Positions 8,858 through 17,623 of a stretch of 53,267 nucleotides of DNA are shown here, piece by piece. Under the pieces are notes generated by a model, which saw only the letters and a list, made by a program, of their open reading frames with translations, had not been told where the DNA came from and searched no databases. The stretch lies in NCBI GenBank assembly GCA_964572965.1, contig CAZNHL010000022.1, positions 1 through 53,267 of the forward strand, in the 5' to 3' direction. This DNA is from CAZNHL01 sp964572965. GTDB lineage: Bacteria; Bacteroidota; Bacteroidia; Cytophagales; UBA9547. Position 1 is the first letter of the stretch. Each line of letters starts with the position of its first letter. A program made the translations under genes and the position numbers.

Positions 8858-9517
8858 ATGACCATACACAAAGAGGGCTATGTATCGTTAGCCGCAACAA
8901 TTATGTCTCTTGCCATCTTAAATGGCATTTCATATTTTGTTTTTCCTGAAAATTGTACCCTACATATTGTTACCGTAACATTTAGCATTGTCTTTTTTCT
9001 GATCATTTTACAATTCTTCCGTCACCCAAACAGAACTACCGTTATCAATCCAAAGCATATTATTGCTCCGGCTGATGGTAAAGTAGTCGTGATCGAAGAC
9101 ACAGAAGAAAGTGAATATTTCAAAGGCATGCGTAAGCAGGTTTCTATTTTCATGTCTCCGTTCAATGTACACGTAAACAGAAACCCTATTTCTGGTACAG
9201 TTTCATATTTTAAATACCATCCCGGCAAATATTTAGTAGCGTGGCATCCAAAAGCTAGTACCGAAAACGAGCGTACTACCTGTGTGACAAAAACTGCCTC
9301 AGGTGTTGAAGTAATGTATCGTCAGATTGCAGGCGCTTTGGCAAAAAGAATTGTATGGTATGTAAAAGAAGGGGATTCTGTAATACAAGGCGGCGAGTAC
9401 GGATTTATTAAATTCGGTTCCCGTGTTGATATCTATTTGCCTGTCAATACAAAAGTGACAGTGAATATCAACCAGAAAGTTACAGGAGGAGAAACAGTAA
9501 TCGCTGAATTAGTTTAG
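8858..9517 (+). CDS. psd: Phosphatidylserine decarboxylase, small type
   Basis: Makes phosphatidylethanolamine from phosphatidylserine using a self-generated pyruvoyl group. The 219-residue protein has two N-terminal hydrophobic segments (about 10-30 and 35-55) anchoring it in the inner membrane. It also has the APADGKVV segment, the MSPFNVHVNR block with conserved His, and FGSR with the Gly187-Ser188 self-cleavage site that produces the pyruvoyl-carrying alpha chain. The length fits the Psd-related short proenzyme group. It lies 24 bases before the UDP-glucose dehydrogenase gene and may share its transcript. A near-consensus -7 box (tatcttta) lies just upstream. Confidence 0.9.
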   Translation: MTIHKEGYVSLAATIMSLAILNGISYFVFPENCTLHIVTVTFSIVFFLIILQFFRHPNRTTVINPKHIIAPADGKVVVIEDTEESEYFKGMRKQVSIFMSPFNVHVNRNPISGTVSYFKYHPGKYLVAWHPKASTENERTTCVTKTASGVEVMYRQIAGALAKRIVWYVKEGDSVIQGGEYGFIKFGSRVDIYLPVNTKVTVNINQKVTGGETVIAELV

Positions 9518-9541
9518 TTTTTGAACAGATCTATATCATAA

Positions 9542-10864
9542 ATGAAAGTTGCAATAGTTGGAACCGGATATGTTGGGTTGGTAACAGGTACTTGTCTGGC
9601 CGAAGTAGGCATGGAAGTTACTTGTATTGATATTGACCAAAAGAAAATTGATAACCTTAAAAAAGGGATTCTACCTATTTATGAGCCAGGTTTGGAAGAA
9701 ATGGTTTTGCGTAACTACGAAAAGAAACGTTTAAACTTTTCAACAAATTTAGGAGAAAGTATCCAAGGGGCACAAGTGGCTTTTATTGCTGTTGGTACGC
9801 CTCCGGGTGAAGACGGCAGCGCTGATTTAAAATATGTATTGGCTGTAGCTACTGAAATTGGTCAGAAAATGACTGATCATATTGTAGTTGTAACTAAAAG
9901 TACAGTACCGGTTGGTACCGCTGAAAAAGTAAATACAGCATTGTTAAATGCATTGAAAGCACGCGGCGTTGAAATTGCCTATGACGTAGCATCGAATCCT
10001 GAATTCCTTAAAGAAGGAGCTGCAGTTGATGATTTCTTAAAACCTGACAGAATTGTAGTAGGAACTTCGTCTGCCCGTGCGGAAGAAGTGATGAAGAAAC
10101 TTTACAAGCCATTCTTGCTGAACGGCCATCCAATTATTTTTATGGATATCCCTTCCGCAGAAATGACTAAATATGCTGCTAATGCTATGTTGGCAACTAA
10201 GATTAGTTTCATGAATGATGTAGCTAACTTGTGCGAAATCATGGGAGCTGATGTGAACATGGTTCGCAGAGGTATTGGCAGTGATCCTCGTATCGGGAAT
10301 AAATTTATTTACCCGGGTATCGGTTATGGTGGTTCATGCTTCCCAAAAGATGTGAAAGCATTGATCAAAACCGCAAAAGATAACGGTTATCAGATGCAGA
10401 TTCTTGAGTCTGTAGAATCGGTGAATGAAAATCAGAAATCAGTACTTTCAAACAAGGTATTAAAGCATTTCAATAAAGACCTGAAAGGTAAAACATTTGC
10501 TATCTGGGGGCTTTCATTTAAACCTAAAACAGATGATATGCGTGAAGCGCCATCTCTGGTAATTATAGATAGCTTGTTGAAAGCAGGTGCAAATGTGAGG
10601 GCATACGATCCGGTGGCAATGAAAGAAGCTGAACATACTTTAAAGGATAGTATTGTTTATGCAAAAGATGAGTATGATACACTTATAGATGCTGATGCTT
10701 TATTGATTGTTACAGAATGGCCTGAATTCCGTGCTCCAAATTTTGATGTTGTAAAAAAACTGATGAAAGGACACGTGATTTTTGATGGCAGAAATATCTT
10801 TGATCAAAAAGAAGTGGTTGATGCAGGTTTCGAATATTACTGTATCGGAGTTAAAACAAAGTAG
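9542..10864 (+). CDS. UDP-glucose 6-dehydrogenase
   Basis: Two-step NAD-dependent oxidation of UDP-glucose to UDP-glucuronate in the cytoplasm. The 440-residue protein has an N-terminal Rossmann motif (VGTGYVGLVTG), the central helical domain and the active-site block GYGGSCFPKD with nucleophile Cys266. The C-terminal UDP-binding domain contains GLSFKPKTDDMREAP, typical of this family. The UDP-glucuronate decarboxylase gene follows after 28 bases, so the pair converts UDP-glucose to UDP-xylose. No defect is seen. The gene is often called ugd or tuaD. Confidence 0.93.
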   Translation: MKVAIVGTGYVGLVTGTCLAEVGMEVTCIDIDQKKIDNLKKGILPIYEPGLEEMVLRNYEKKRLNFSTNLGESIQGAQVAFIAVGTPPGEDGSADLKYVLAVATEIGQKMTDHIVVVTKSTVPVGTAEKVNTALLNALKARGVEIAYDVASNPEFLKEGAAVDDFLKPDRIVVGTSSARAEEVMKKLYKPFLLNGHPIIFMDIPSAEMTKYAANAMLATKISFMNDVANLCEIMGADVNMVRRGIGSDPRIGNKFIYPGIGYGGSCFPKDVKALIKTAKDNGYQMQILESVESVNENQKSVLSNKVLKHFNKDLKGKTFAIWGLSFKPKTDDMREAPSLVIIDSLLKAGANVRAYDPVAMKEAEHTLKDSIVYAKDEYDTLIDADALLIVTEWPEFRAPNFDVVKKLMKGHVIFDGRNIFDQKEVVDAGFEYYCIGVKTK

Positions 10865-10892
10865 ATTTTAATGCCTCTGGCAAAAGTATAAA

Positions 10893-11879
10893 ATGGCGAA
10901 AAAAGTATTAATCACAGGCGCAGCCGGATTTCTGGGTTCTCACCTGTGCGATAGATTTATTAAAGAAGGTTACCATGTAATTGGTATGGACAACCTGATT
11001 ACCGGTGATATGAGGAACATCGAACATTTGATGCCTCTTTCAAATTTTGAATTTTATCATCATGACGTAAGCAAGTATGTACATATTCCGGGCGAACTGG
11101 ATTATATTTTACACTTTGCGTCTCCGGCAAGTCCGATCGACTATTTGAAAATACCAATCCAGACATTGAAGGTCGGATCTTTAGGGATTCATAACTTGTT
11201 AGGTTTGGCTCGTGCAAAAAATGCACGCGTGTTGATTGCTTCTACTTCAGAGGTTTATGGTGATCCCTTAGTGCATCCGCAAACAGAAGAGTATTGGGGT
11301 AATGTAAATCCAATCGGGCCACGTGGTGTATACGATGAGGCGAAACGCTTCCAGGAAGCTATTACAATGGCTTATCACACTTACCATCAGGTTGAAACAA
11401 GAATCGTTCGTATTTTCAATACTTACGGGCCAAGAATGCGATTAAATGACGGTCGTGTATTGCCGGCTTTCATAGGGCAGGCATTGCGAGGAGAAGATTT
11501 AACCATGTTTGGTGACGGCTCTCAGACTCGTGCATTCTGTTATGTTGATGATTTGGTTGAAGGTATTTACAGATTGTTGTTAAGTGATTATGTATACCCT
11601 GTAAACATTGGCAACCCATCCGAAATTACAATTAAAGAATTTGGTGAAGAAATTATCAAGCTGACCGGCACTTCTCAAAAATTAGTTTCTAAGCCATTGC
11701 CTCAGGATGATCCTAAACAAAGAAAACCTGATATCACTAAAGCAAAAGAAATTCTGGGTTGGGAACCGAAAGTGTCTCGTGCCGAGGGTTTAAAAATTAC
11801 TTACGAATATTTTAAGTCTTTGCCTAGAGAATACTGGGAAACAAAACCGAAAGAATTTAACGAATACATCAAAGCATAA
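10893..11879 (+). CDS. UDP-glucuronate decarboxylase (UDP-xylose synthase), SDR family
   Basis: Extended short-chain dehydrogenase/reductase of 328 residues that decarboxylates UDP-glucuronate to UDP-xylose. Visible are GAAGFLGSHL (NAD-binding Gly motif), ASTSEVYGDP (catalytic Ser/Thr), the Y147-x3-K151 pair in GVYDEAKR, and the RIFNTYGPRMR segment characteristic of UXS enzymes. Its position immediately after UDP-glucose dehydrogenase supports the assignment. The product could be used for cell-surface glycans or protein glycosylation; no glycosyltransferase is in the window. Confidence 0.9.
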   Translation: MAKKVLITGAAGFLGSHLCDRFIKEGYHVIGMDNLITGDMRNIEHLMPLSNFEFYHHDVSKYVHIPGELDYILHFASPASPIDYLKIPIQTLKVGSLGIHNLLGLARAKNARVLIASTSEVYGDPLVHPQTEEYWGNVNPIGPRGVYDEAKRFQEAITMAYHTYHQVETRIVRIFNTYGPRMRLNDGRVLPAFIGQALRGEDLTMFGDGSQTRAFCYVDDLVEGIYRLLLSDYVYPVNIGNPSEITIKEFGEEIIKLTGTSQKLVSKPLPQDDPKQRKPDITKAKEILGWEPKVSRAEGLKITYEYFKSLPREYWETKPKEFNEYIKA

Positions 11880-11897
11880 TTTCTTCTGTCTGTAAAA

Positions 11898-12491
11898 TTG
11901 GAAAATACTGTGAGTGAAAAAGCATACACAGCTCATGAGTCAGCTGTAATCGACGCGGGCGCTGAGATTGGTGAAGGAACTAAAATATGGCATTTTACAC
12001 ATATTATGCCTAAGTCCAGGATTGGTAAAAACTGCAACATCGGTCAGAACGTGGTAATTTCGCCTGATGTAGTTTTAGGGAATAATGTCAAAGTTCAGAA
12101 TAACGTTTCAATTTACACCGGTGTTATTTGTGACGATGATGTGTTCTTAGGCCCATCTATGGTATTTACCAATGTTATTAACCCAAGAAGTGCCGTTAAT
12201 CGCAGAAACAATTATGCTAAAACTTTAGTTGGCAAAGGAGCTTCTATAGGGGCCAATGCTACTATTGTTTGCGGACATAATATAGGCGAGTATGCTTTTA
12301 TAGGTGCAGGAGCTGTGGTAACTAAAAATGTTCCTCCTTATGCACTGGTTGTTGGAAACCCTTCTCGCCAGACAGGCTGGATGAGTGAGTTCGGACACAA
12401 ATTGACCTTTGATATAAACGGACTAGGGAAATGCCCGGAAAGTGGTGATACTTACCAGCTTAAAGATGGCAAAGTTTCTAAAGTCGCTTAA
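11898..12491 (+). CDS. WbpD/WlbB-type sugar-nucleotide N-acetyltransferase
   Basis: Left-handed beta-helix (hexapeptide repeat) acetyltransferase of 197 residues. Repeats run from about residue 15 to 155 (for example GAEIGEGTKIWHF, NVVISPDVVLGNNVKVQNN), and VCGHNIGEYAFIGAGAVV with the expected His lies near residue 130. The closest family is the acetyltransferase acting on UDP-2-acetamido-3-amino-glucuronate, which needs a UDP-HexNAc dehydrogenase; one is encoded by the next gene after 9 bases. The oxidase/aminotransferase partners (WbpB, WbpE) are not in the window. The start is TTG at 11898, with a GTG four codons later as an alternative. Confidence 0.85.
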   Translation: MENTVSEKAYTAHESAVIDAGAEIGEGTKIWHFTHIMPKSRIGKNCNIGQNVVISPDVVLGNNVKVQNNVSIYTGVICDDDVFLGPSMVFTNVINPRSAVNRRNNYAKTLVGKGASIGANATIVCGHNIGEYAFIGAGAVVTKNVPPYALVVGNPSRQTGWMSEFGHKLTFDINGLGKCPESGDTYQLKDGKVSKVA

Positions 12492-12500
12492 TTTTTATTT

Positions 12501-13790
12501 ATGTACCAGAAATTAGTTAATAAGGAAACCAAATTGGCCGTGATCGGTTTGGGTTACGTTGGACTTCCTATTGCATTGGAGTTTGCGAAAAGAATTAAAG
12601 TTATCGGTTTCGATATTAATAAAGAACGCGTTGAAATGATGCGTAATCATGTTGATCCGAGTGGTGAACTCGTGGCGGATGACTTTAAAGGTACTGAAAT
12701 TCATTTTACAGCTGATTTAGCTGATCTGAAAGAAGCAACTTTCTTTATTGTAGCAGTTCCGACACCGATTGACAATCAGAACCTTCCAGACTTGAAGCCA
12801 TTGTTAGGAGCCTCAAAAACTGTCGGCAAAGCTTTGAAAAAAGGTGATATCGTAGTATTTGAATCAACTGTTTATCCTGGTTGTACTGAAGAAGACTGTA
12901 TTCCCGTACTGGAAGCTGAATCAGGTCTTAAATATATGACCGATTTTAAAGTTGGTTATTCTCCGGAGCGTATCAATCCCGGAGATAAAGAGCATACAAT
13001 CCGTAAAATAACCAAGGTTGTTTCGGGGTCAGATGCTGAATCTTTAGAAACTATCGCAAAAACATACGAATTGGTAGTAGATGCCGGTACGCACCGAGCT
13101 TCGTCTATCAAAGTGGCTGAAGCTGCTAAAATTATTGAAAACACACAGCGTGATTTAAATATCGCGTTGATGAATGAGCTTTCAATGATTTTTGACAGAC
13201 TGAATATCAATACTTATGAAGTATTGGAAGCAGCAGGCACAAAATGGAATTTCCTTAAATTCTTCCCTGGTTTAGTAGGTGGCCACTGTATCGGAGTTGA
13301 CCCTTATTACCTCACTTACAAATCCAATCAGTTGGGCCATGCTGCAAAAGTGATCCTGAGCGGTCGTGAAATCAACGATGCGATGGGGGCTTATGTGGCT
13401 AAAAGAACTGTTCAGATGCTGGCACAAGCAGGCAAAAATATTGCTGAAGCACGCGTACTTGTAATGGGAGCTACTTTCAAAGAAAACGTACAGGATATCC
13501 GTAACTCAAAAGTGGTTGATGTAATCAAAGAATTGGAAGCTTTCACAGTGAAAGTTGATACAATTGATCCGCATGCCGATTCTGACGAGTTTAAACATGA
13601 ATATGGCTTGTCACTTTCAAAAGAGGGCAATGGTAAATATGACGCTATTATCCTTGCTGTAAACCATAAAGAGTATACCGGCTTTGATGAAGCATATTTC
13701 AAAACACTGGTTAATGACAAAGCTATTTTTGTGGATATTAAAGGTATTTATAAAAATAAAATCAAAGACCTTACTTACTGGTCACTATAG
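12501..13790 (+). CDS. Nucleotide-sugar dehydrogenase (UDP-GlcNAc 6-dehydrogenase, WbpA/TviB-like)
   Basis: Four-electron NAD-dependent oxidation of a UDP-N-acetylhexosamine to its uronic acid. The 429-residue protein has VIGLGYVGLPIA at the N-terminus, VGYSPERINPGDKEH, the active-site block GGHCIGVDPYYLTYK with Cys263, and the C-terminal domain starting MGATFKENVQDIRNSK. The SPERINPGD and GGHCIGVDPYYL wording separates it from the UDP-glucose enzyme at 9542. It is likely co-transcribed with the neighbouring acetyltransferase and supplies 2-acetamido uronic acid precursors for a surface glycan. Confidence 0.9.
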   Translation: MYQKLVNKETKLAVIGLGYVGLPIALEFAKRIKVIGFDINKERVEMMRNHVDPSGELVADDFKGTEIHFTADLADLKEATFFIVAVPTPIDNQNLPDLKPLLGASKTVGKALKKGDIVVFESTVYPGCTEEDCIPVLEAESGLKYMTDFKVGYSPERINPGDKEHTIRKITKVVSGSDAESLETIAKTYELVVDAGTHRASSIKVAEAAKIIENTQRDLNIALMNELSMIFDRLNINTYEVLEAAGTKWNFLKFFPGLVGGHCIGVDPYYLTYKSNQLGHAAKVILSGREINDAMGAYVAKRTVQMLAQAGKNIAEARVLVMGATFKENVQDIRNSKVVDVIKELEAFTVKVDTIDPHADSDEFKHEYGLSLSKEGNGKYDAIILAVNHKEYTGFDEAYFKTLVNDKAIFVDIKGIYKNKIKDLTYWSL

Positions 13791-13857
13791 CTGATTATTG
13801 TCGGTTATTAGTTGCTAGGTTATTCCAGGACTAATTTCTGACCTTAGATTTTAAGAG

Positions 13858-14910
13858 ATGAAGAAGATATTAATAACTGGTGGTGCTGGATTCATTGGTT
13901 CGCACGTTGTTCGTTTATTTGTCAATAAGTATCCTGATTATCAGATATTCAATCTGGATAAACTGACTTATGCCGGCAATATGGCCAACCTGACTGATAT
14001 TGAAAACAAGCCAAACTATACCTTTTTGAAAGGAGATATTGTTGATGCAGAGTATATTAATGGTGTTTTCAATCAGTATAAGTTCGATAGTGTCATTCAC
14101 CTTGCGGCAGAGTCGCATGTAGACAGGTCAATCACTAATCCGATGGACTTTGTAATGACCAATGTGGTTGGTACTGTAAATTTATTAAATGCTGCTAAAA
14201 ACTTGTGGAAAGACAATTTTGAAGGAAAGCGTTTTTACCATGTATCTACAGATGAAGTTTACGGTTCATTGCATGATGGCGGTTTCTTCCTGGAAACCAC
14301 TTCTTATGATCCGCAGTCACCATACTCTGCATCAAAAGCAAGTTCTGACCATTTTGTAAGGGCTTATGGCAATACTTATAAATTGCCAATCGTACTTTCT
14401 AACTGTTCAAACAACTACGGACAAAATCAATTTCCTGAAAAATTGATTCCGTTGTTTATTCATAACATCAAAAACAACAAACCTCTTCCTGTTTACGGGA
14501 AAGGGGAAAACGTGCGAGACTGGTTATATGTAGTTGACCATGCCCGTGCTATTGATGACGTTTTCCATAAAGGAAAAAATGCTGAAACATACAACATCGG
14601 TGGTTTTAACGAATGGACAAACATTGACCTGATCAAAGTTGTTTGCAAAGCAATGGATAAGAAACTTGGCCGCGAGACAGGTACTTCCGAGAAATTGATT
14701 ACTTATGTAACTGACCGTGCCGGCCACGATTTACGTTATGCAATTGATGCAACTAAAATCATGAATGAGCTTGGTTGGAAGCCAAGTCTTCAGTTTGAAG
14801 AAGGTATTGAAATTACCATCGACTGGTATTTGGAAAATGAGGACTGGTTGGAAAACGTAACTTCTGGAGCTTACCAGAAATATTATGACGCTCAATACGT
14901 GAAGAGATAA
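13858..14910 (+). CDS. rfbB: dTDP-glucose 4,6-dehydratase
   Basis: Second step of dTDP-L-rhamnose and related deoxysugar synthesis. It is an SDR enzyme of 350 residues with GGAGFIGSHVV (NAD-binding), HLAAESHVDRSI, STDEVYGSL with the catalytic Thr-Asp-Glu triad, Y156-x3-K160 in YSASKASSDH, and SNCSNNYGQNQFPEKLIPL, a signature of RmlB. RmlA, RmlC and RmlD are not in the window, so they must be elsewhere. A 67-base gap precedes it and a strong terminator follows, ending the sugar-nucleotide run. Confidence 0.93.
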   Translation: MKKILITGGAGFIGSHVVRLFVNKYPDYQIFNLDKLTYAGNMANLTDIENKPNYTFLKGDIVDAEYINGVFNQYKFDSVIHLAAESHVDRSITNPMDFVMTNVVGTVNLLNAAKNLWKDNFEGKRFYHVSTDEVYGSLHDGGFFLETTSYDPQSPYSASKASSDHFVRAYGNTYKLPIVLSNCSNNYGQNQFPEKLIPLFIHNIKNNKPLPVYGKGENVRDWLYVVDHARAIDDVFHKGKNAETYNIGGFNEWTNIDLIKVVCKAMDKKLGRETGTSEKLITYVTDRAGHDLRYAIDATKIMNELGWKPSLQFEEGIEITIDWYLENEDWLENVTSGAYQKYYDAQYVKR

Positions 14911-14932
14911 ATTTTAAATTTTGGAAATATAG

Positions 14933-14970
14933 AAAAGAGGTCATTACAGAAATGTGATGACCTCTTTTTT
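14933..14970 (+). terminator. Intrinsic terminator ending the nucleotide-sugar run
   Basis: Stem AAAAGAGGTCAT (14933-14944) pairs with ATGACCTCTTTT (14957-14968), with a 12-base loop and a T-tract, 23 bases after the rfbB stop codon. Confidence 0.85.
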
Positions 14971-15134
14971 GTAAGCAGTAATGCCTGTTTACAAATGAAT
15001 AGCTTGTTTGAAATTCGGCTGGAATGGGTATATAGTAGTATAATGTAAGCGATTGAATATCCCTTCATATGTTGGCAATTTGTATCTGTAAATAATTCTA
15101 CAGTTTTTTATTTAGACCAGTTAAAAATAGTGCT

Positions 15135-15142
15135 TATATTTG
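15135..15142 (+). promoter_or_regulatory. -7 promoter box of the first TonB receptor (TATATTTG)
   Basis: TATATTTG is a full TAnnTTTG match followed by C, as in many Bacteroidota promoters, 24 bases before the TTG start at 15166. The upstream region near 15110-15114 is T-rich (ttta) but lacks an exact -33 TTTG. Confidence 0.55.
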
Positions 15143-15165
15143 CGACTCATTTAGTCACTTTATAA

Positions 15166-17589
15166 TTGTCCAGATTGAGTCGCAAACATTTCAATTTCGT
15201 CCTTTTCTTTATTTCATTTTATCTTTTTGTCATCAATACTGTTGCTTACGGTCAGCAATCGGGAAGTGTCAGTGGTAAGGTAAGTGATGATCAAAATATG
15301 GCTATTGAATTTGCTACTGTTCTCTTAACGGGAACGGGTTATCACACAACAACTAATGAAAAAGGGGAGTTTGAAATAAAAGATATTCCCGCAGGAAAGT
15401 ACAAACTGCAAATATCAGTAATCGGACATACTTCTATAGAAAGGGAGCTGGAAGTAAAGGCCGGTAAAAATACTAAAGTACCAGACCTTAAAATGGAAGC
15501 TCCTCGTGAATTGGAGGAAGTAAGTGTGGTGGGGAAATCGGAGAGTCAGCAACTCAAAGAACAAGGTTTTCAGGTGAATGTGATTGACCTGAAAACACAA
15601 TATAATTTTGCGTCAGATATGAATCAGGTACTGAACAGGGTATCCGGTGTGCGTATCCGTGAAGAAGGTGGTTTAGGTTCTAATTTCAATTTCTCGCTGA
15701 ATGGGTTTTCCGGTAATCAGGTGAAATTTTTCCTTGATGGCATACCTATGGACAAGTTTGGTTCGTCGCTGACATTAAATAATTTTCCTGTCAACATTGC
15801 AGAACGTATAGAAATATACAAAGGTGTAATACCTGTGCATTTAGGGACAGATGCTTTGGGTGGCGCTATTAATATTATTCCCCGCAAAAACCTGAACTAT
15901 GTCGATGCTTCATATTCATATGGCTCGTTCAACACACATCGCCCGGCAGTAAGCGCTGCCTACACTAATGAAAAAACGGGGTTTACTGTACGTCTGAATA
16001 CTTTTTATAATTACTCAGATAATAATTACAAGGTCTTTGTAAAAGTTAAAAACCTGTCAACAGGAAACTACGATACACCTGAACGATGGGTAAGGCGCTT
16101 TCATGACAAGTATGAATCAGGTACAGTGCAATTGGAAACAGGTTTGGTTGGGAAAAAGTATGCTGACCGCCTGCTCTTCGGAATTATCGCTTCAGGAAAC
16201 AACAAAGATATACAAACAGGAGTGGTAATGCAGGATGTCTATGGCGCCAGGATAAGTAAAAGCCGTTCTTTTATACCTACACTGAAGTATAAAAAAAGTG
16301 ACTTGTTTGTAAAAGGGCTTGACCTGAGTTTTTACAGCGCCTATAATATTACTACTTTCCAGGTATTTGATGTAACCCCGCGCATTTATAATTGGGAAAA
16401 TGAGTTTATCCCCAGCTCGATGTCAAGCGGAGTAGTCGGGGGAGAAGCGAGTAGAACGAGTAACAAAAACAGTGATCGTGAGTTTTTGACCAATGCTAAT
16501 TTGAATTACCGGATAAGTCCCTCACAAAGTATTGCTGTCAATTATTTATTGAGCAACTTTCGCAGAAGTTCACATGATGCAGAAAACCCAGAAAGCTATG
16601 CCAATATTTTTTCCTCGAAATTAACAAAGCAGGTGCTTGGTTTCGGCTGGAATACCGATATCAGAAAAAGGTTTACAAGCTCTGTATTTTTGAAATTGTA
16701 TCAGATGCACGCTGAAGGTTATGAGGCCGTTGTAGCGGTTACACCTACAGTTTACCAACAAGTGCCATATAGTTATGCAAATCCGGGATATGGGCTGGCA
16801 CTGGCATATTTTATTTATGCCGATTTACAGGCAAAAGCTTCTTATGAACATTCTTACAGGCTACCAGAGGGAAATGAGATTTTTGGGGATGGGCTTTGGA
16901 TAATTTACAATCCCGGACTTAAACCGGAGGTAAGTGAAAACTTCAATGGAGGGTTGCGTTATACAAGAACAATTTCAAAGGCACATAAACTTAGCGCTGA
17001 GTTGGGCGCAATATACCGCTATACCCTTGACTTTATCCGTGTACAACAGGACAATGTTACAGGAGCCAGGAGGCAGGTTATTAATAGTGGTACTGTAGAA
17101 ACGAAAGGGATTGAGGGAGAAATAGGATATAATTTCAAAAAAAGATTCTTTGCTACTGTAAATGCTACCTATCAGAAACTTATTGATAGAGATGAGTTCA
17201 GAGAAAATAAAGGTTTTGGTGGCGGTGTTACACGGAATTATTCTTATGGTTATGCATTGCCTAATATCCCATACTTTTTTGCCAATGCCAATGCCGGTTT
17301 CAATATTCCGGTCAAAAACAATATACTGTCGCTGAACTACAGCCTTAATTATGTCCATGAATACTATCTGGTACCTTCTCAGTTTGGCTCCATCGAGGCT
17401 AATGCAGATTATATTATCCCAAGCCAAACGGCACATAATGCATCTGTAACCTATTCTATGGCTAATGGAAAATATAATATTTCACTGGAAGGGCGCAATT
17501 TGACTGATAATCTGCTGTATGATTCCTTCAAGCTTCAAAAACCGGGGCGTTCTTTCACTGTCAAAGTCCGCTATTTTATCAGTAAGTAA
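15166..17589 (+). CDS. TonB-dependent outer-membrane receptor (XusA-like context)
   Basis: Energy-dependent outer-membrane transporter of 807 residues. It has a signal peptide (about residues 1-30, ending near AYGQQ) and a carboxypeptidase-regulatory-like domain (about 32-115). The plug starts near 120 and includes the LNRVSGVRIRE and YKGVIPVHLGTDALGGAINI blocks, and a long beta-barrel ends in an aromatic-rich strand (FTVKVRYFISK). No ATG is available upstream of the hydrophobic signal, so TTG at 15166 (or 15175) is the start. A DUF4374 lipoprotein gene follows after 34 bases, the arrangement of xusA-xusB in Bacteroides xenosiderophore uptake. A siderophore or other iron complex is therefore the inferred ligand. 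Confidence 0.85.
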   Translation: MSRLSRKHFNFVLFFISFYLFVINTVAYGQQSGSVSGKVSDDQNMAIEFATVLLTGTGYHTTTNEKGEFEIKDIPAGKYKLQISVIGHTSIERELEVKAGKNTKVPDLKMEAPRELEEVSVVGKSESQQLKEQGFQVNVIDLKTQYNFASDMNQVLNRVSGVRIREEGGLGSNFNFSLNGFSGNQVKFFLDGIPMDKFGSSLTLNNFPVNIAERIEIYKGVIPVHLGTDALGGAINIIPRKNLNYVDASYSYGSFNTHRPAVSAAYTNEKTGFTVRLNTFYNYSDNNYKVFVKVKNLSTGNYDTPERWVRRFHDKYESGTVQLETGLVGKKYADRLLFGIIASGNNKDIQTGVVMQDVYGARISKSRSFIPTLKYKKSDLFVKGLDLSFYSAYNITTFQVFDVTPRIYNWENEFIPSSMSSGVVGGEASRTSNKNSDREFLTNANLNYRISPSQSIAVNYLLSNFRRSSHDAENPESYANIFSSKLTKQVLGFGWNTDIRKRFTSSVFLKLYQMHAEGYEAVVAVTPTVYQQVPYSYANPGYGLALAYFIYADLQAKASYEHSYRLPEGNEIFGDGLWIIYNPGLKPEVSENFNGGLRYTRTISKAHKLSAELGAIYRYTLDFIRVQQDNVTGARRQVINSGTVETKGIEGEIGYNFKKRFFATVNATYQKLIDRDEFRENKGFGGGVTRNYSYGYALPNIPYFFANANAGFNIPVKNNILSLNYSLNYVHEYYLVPSQFGSIEANADYIIPSQTAHNASVTYSMANGKYNISLEGRNLTDNLLYDSFKLQKPGRSFTVKVRYFISK

Positions 17590-17623
17590 TCTCTGTTTTT
17601 TATTTATAATAAACTTTATTTTC

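Noticed and set aside
12513..13720. Minus-strand frames inside the nucleotide-sugar dehydrogenase gene
   Set aside because: They have no domains and are the expected shadows of a conserved coding gene.
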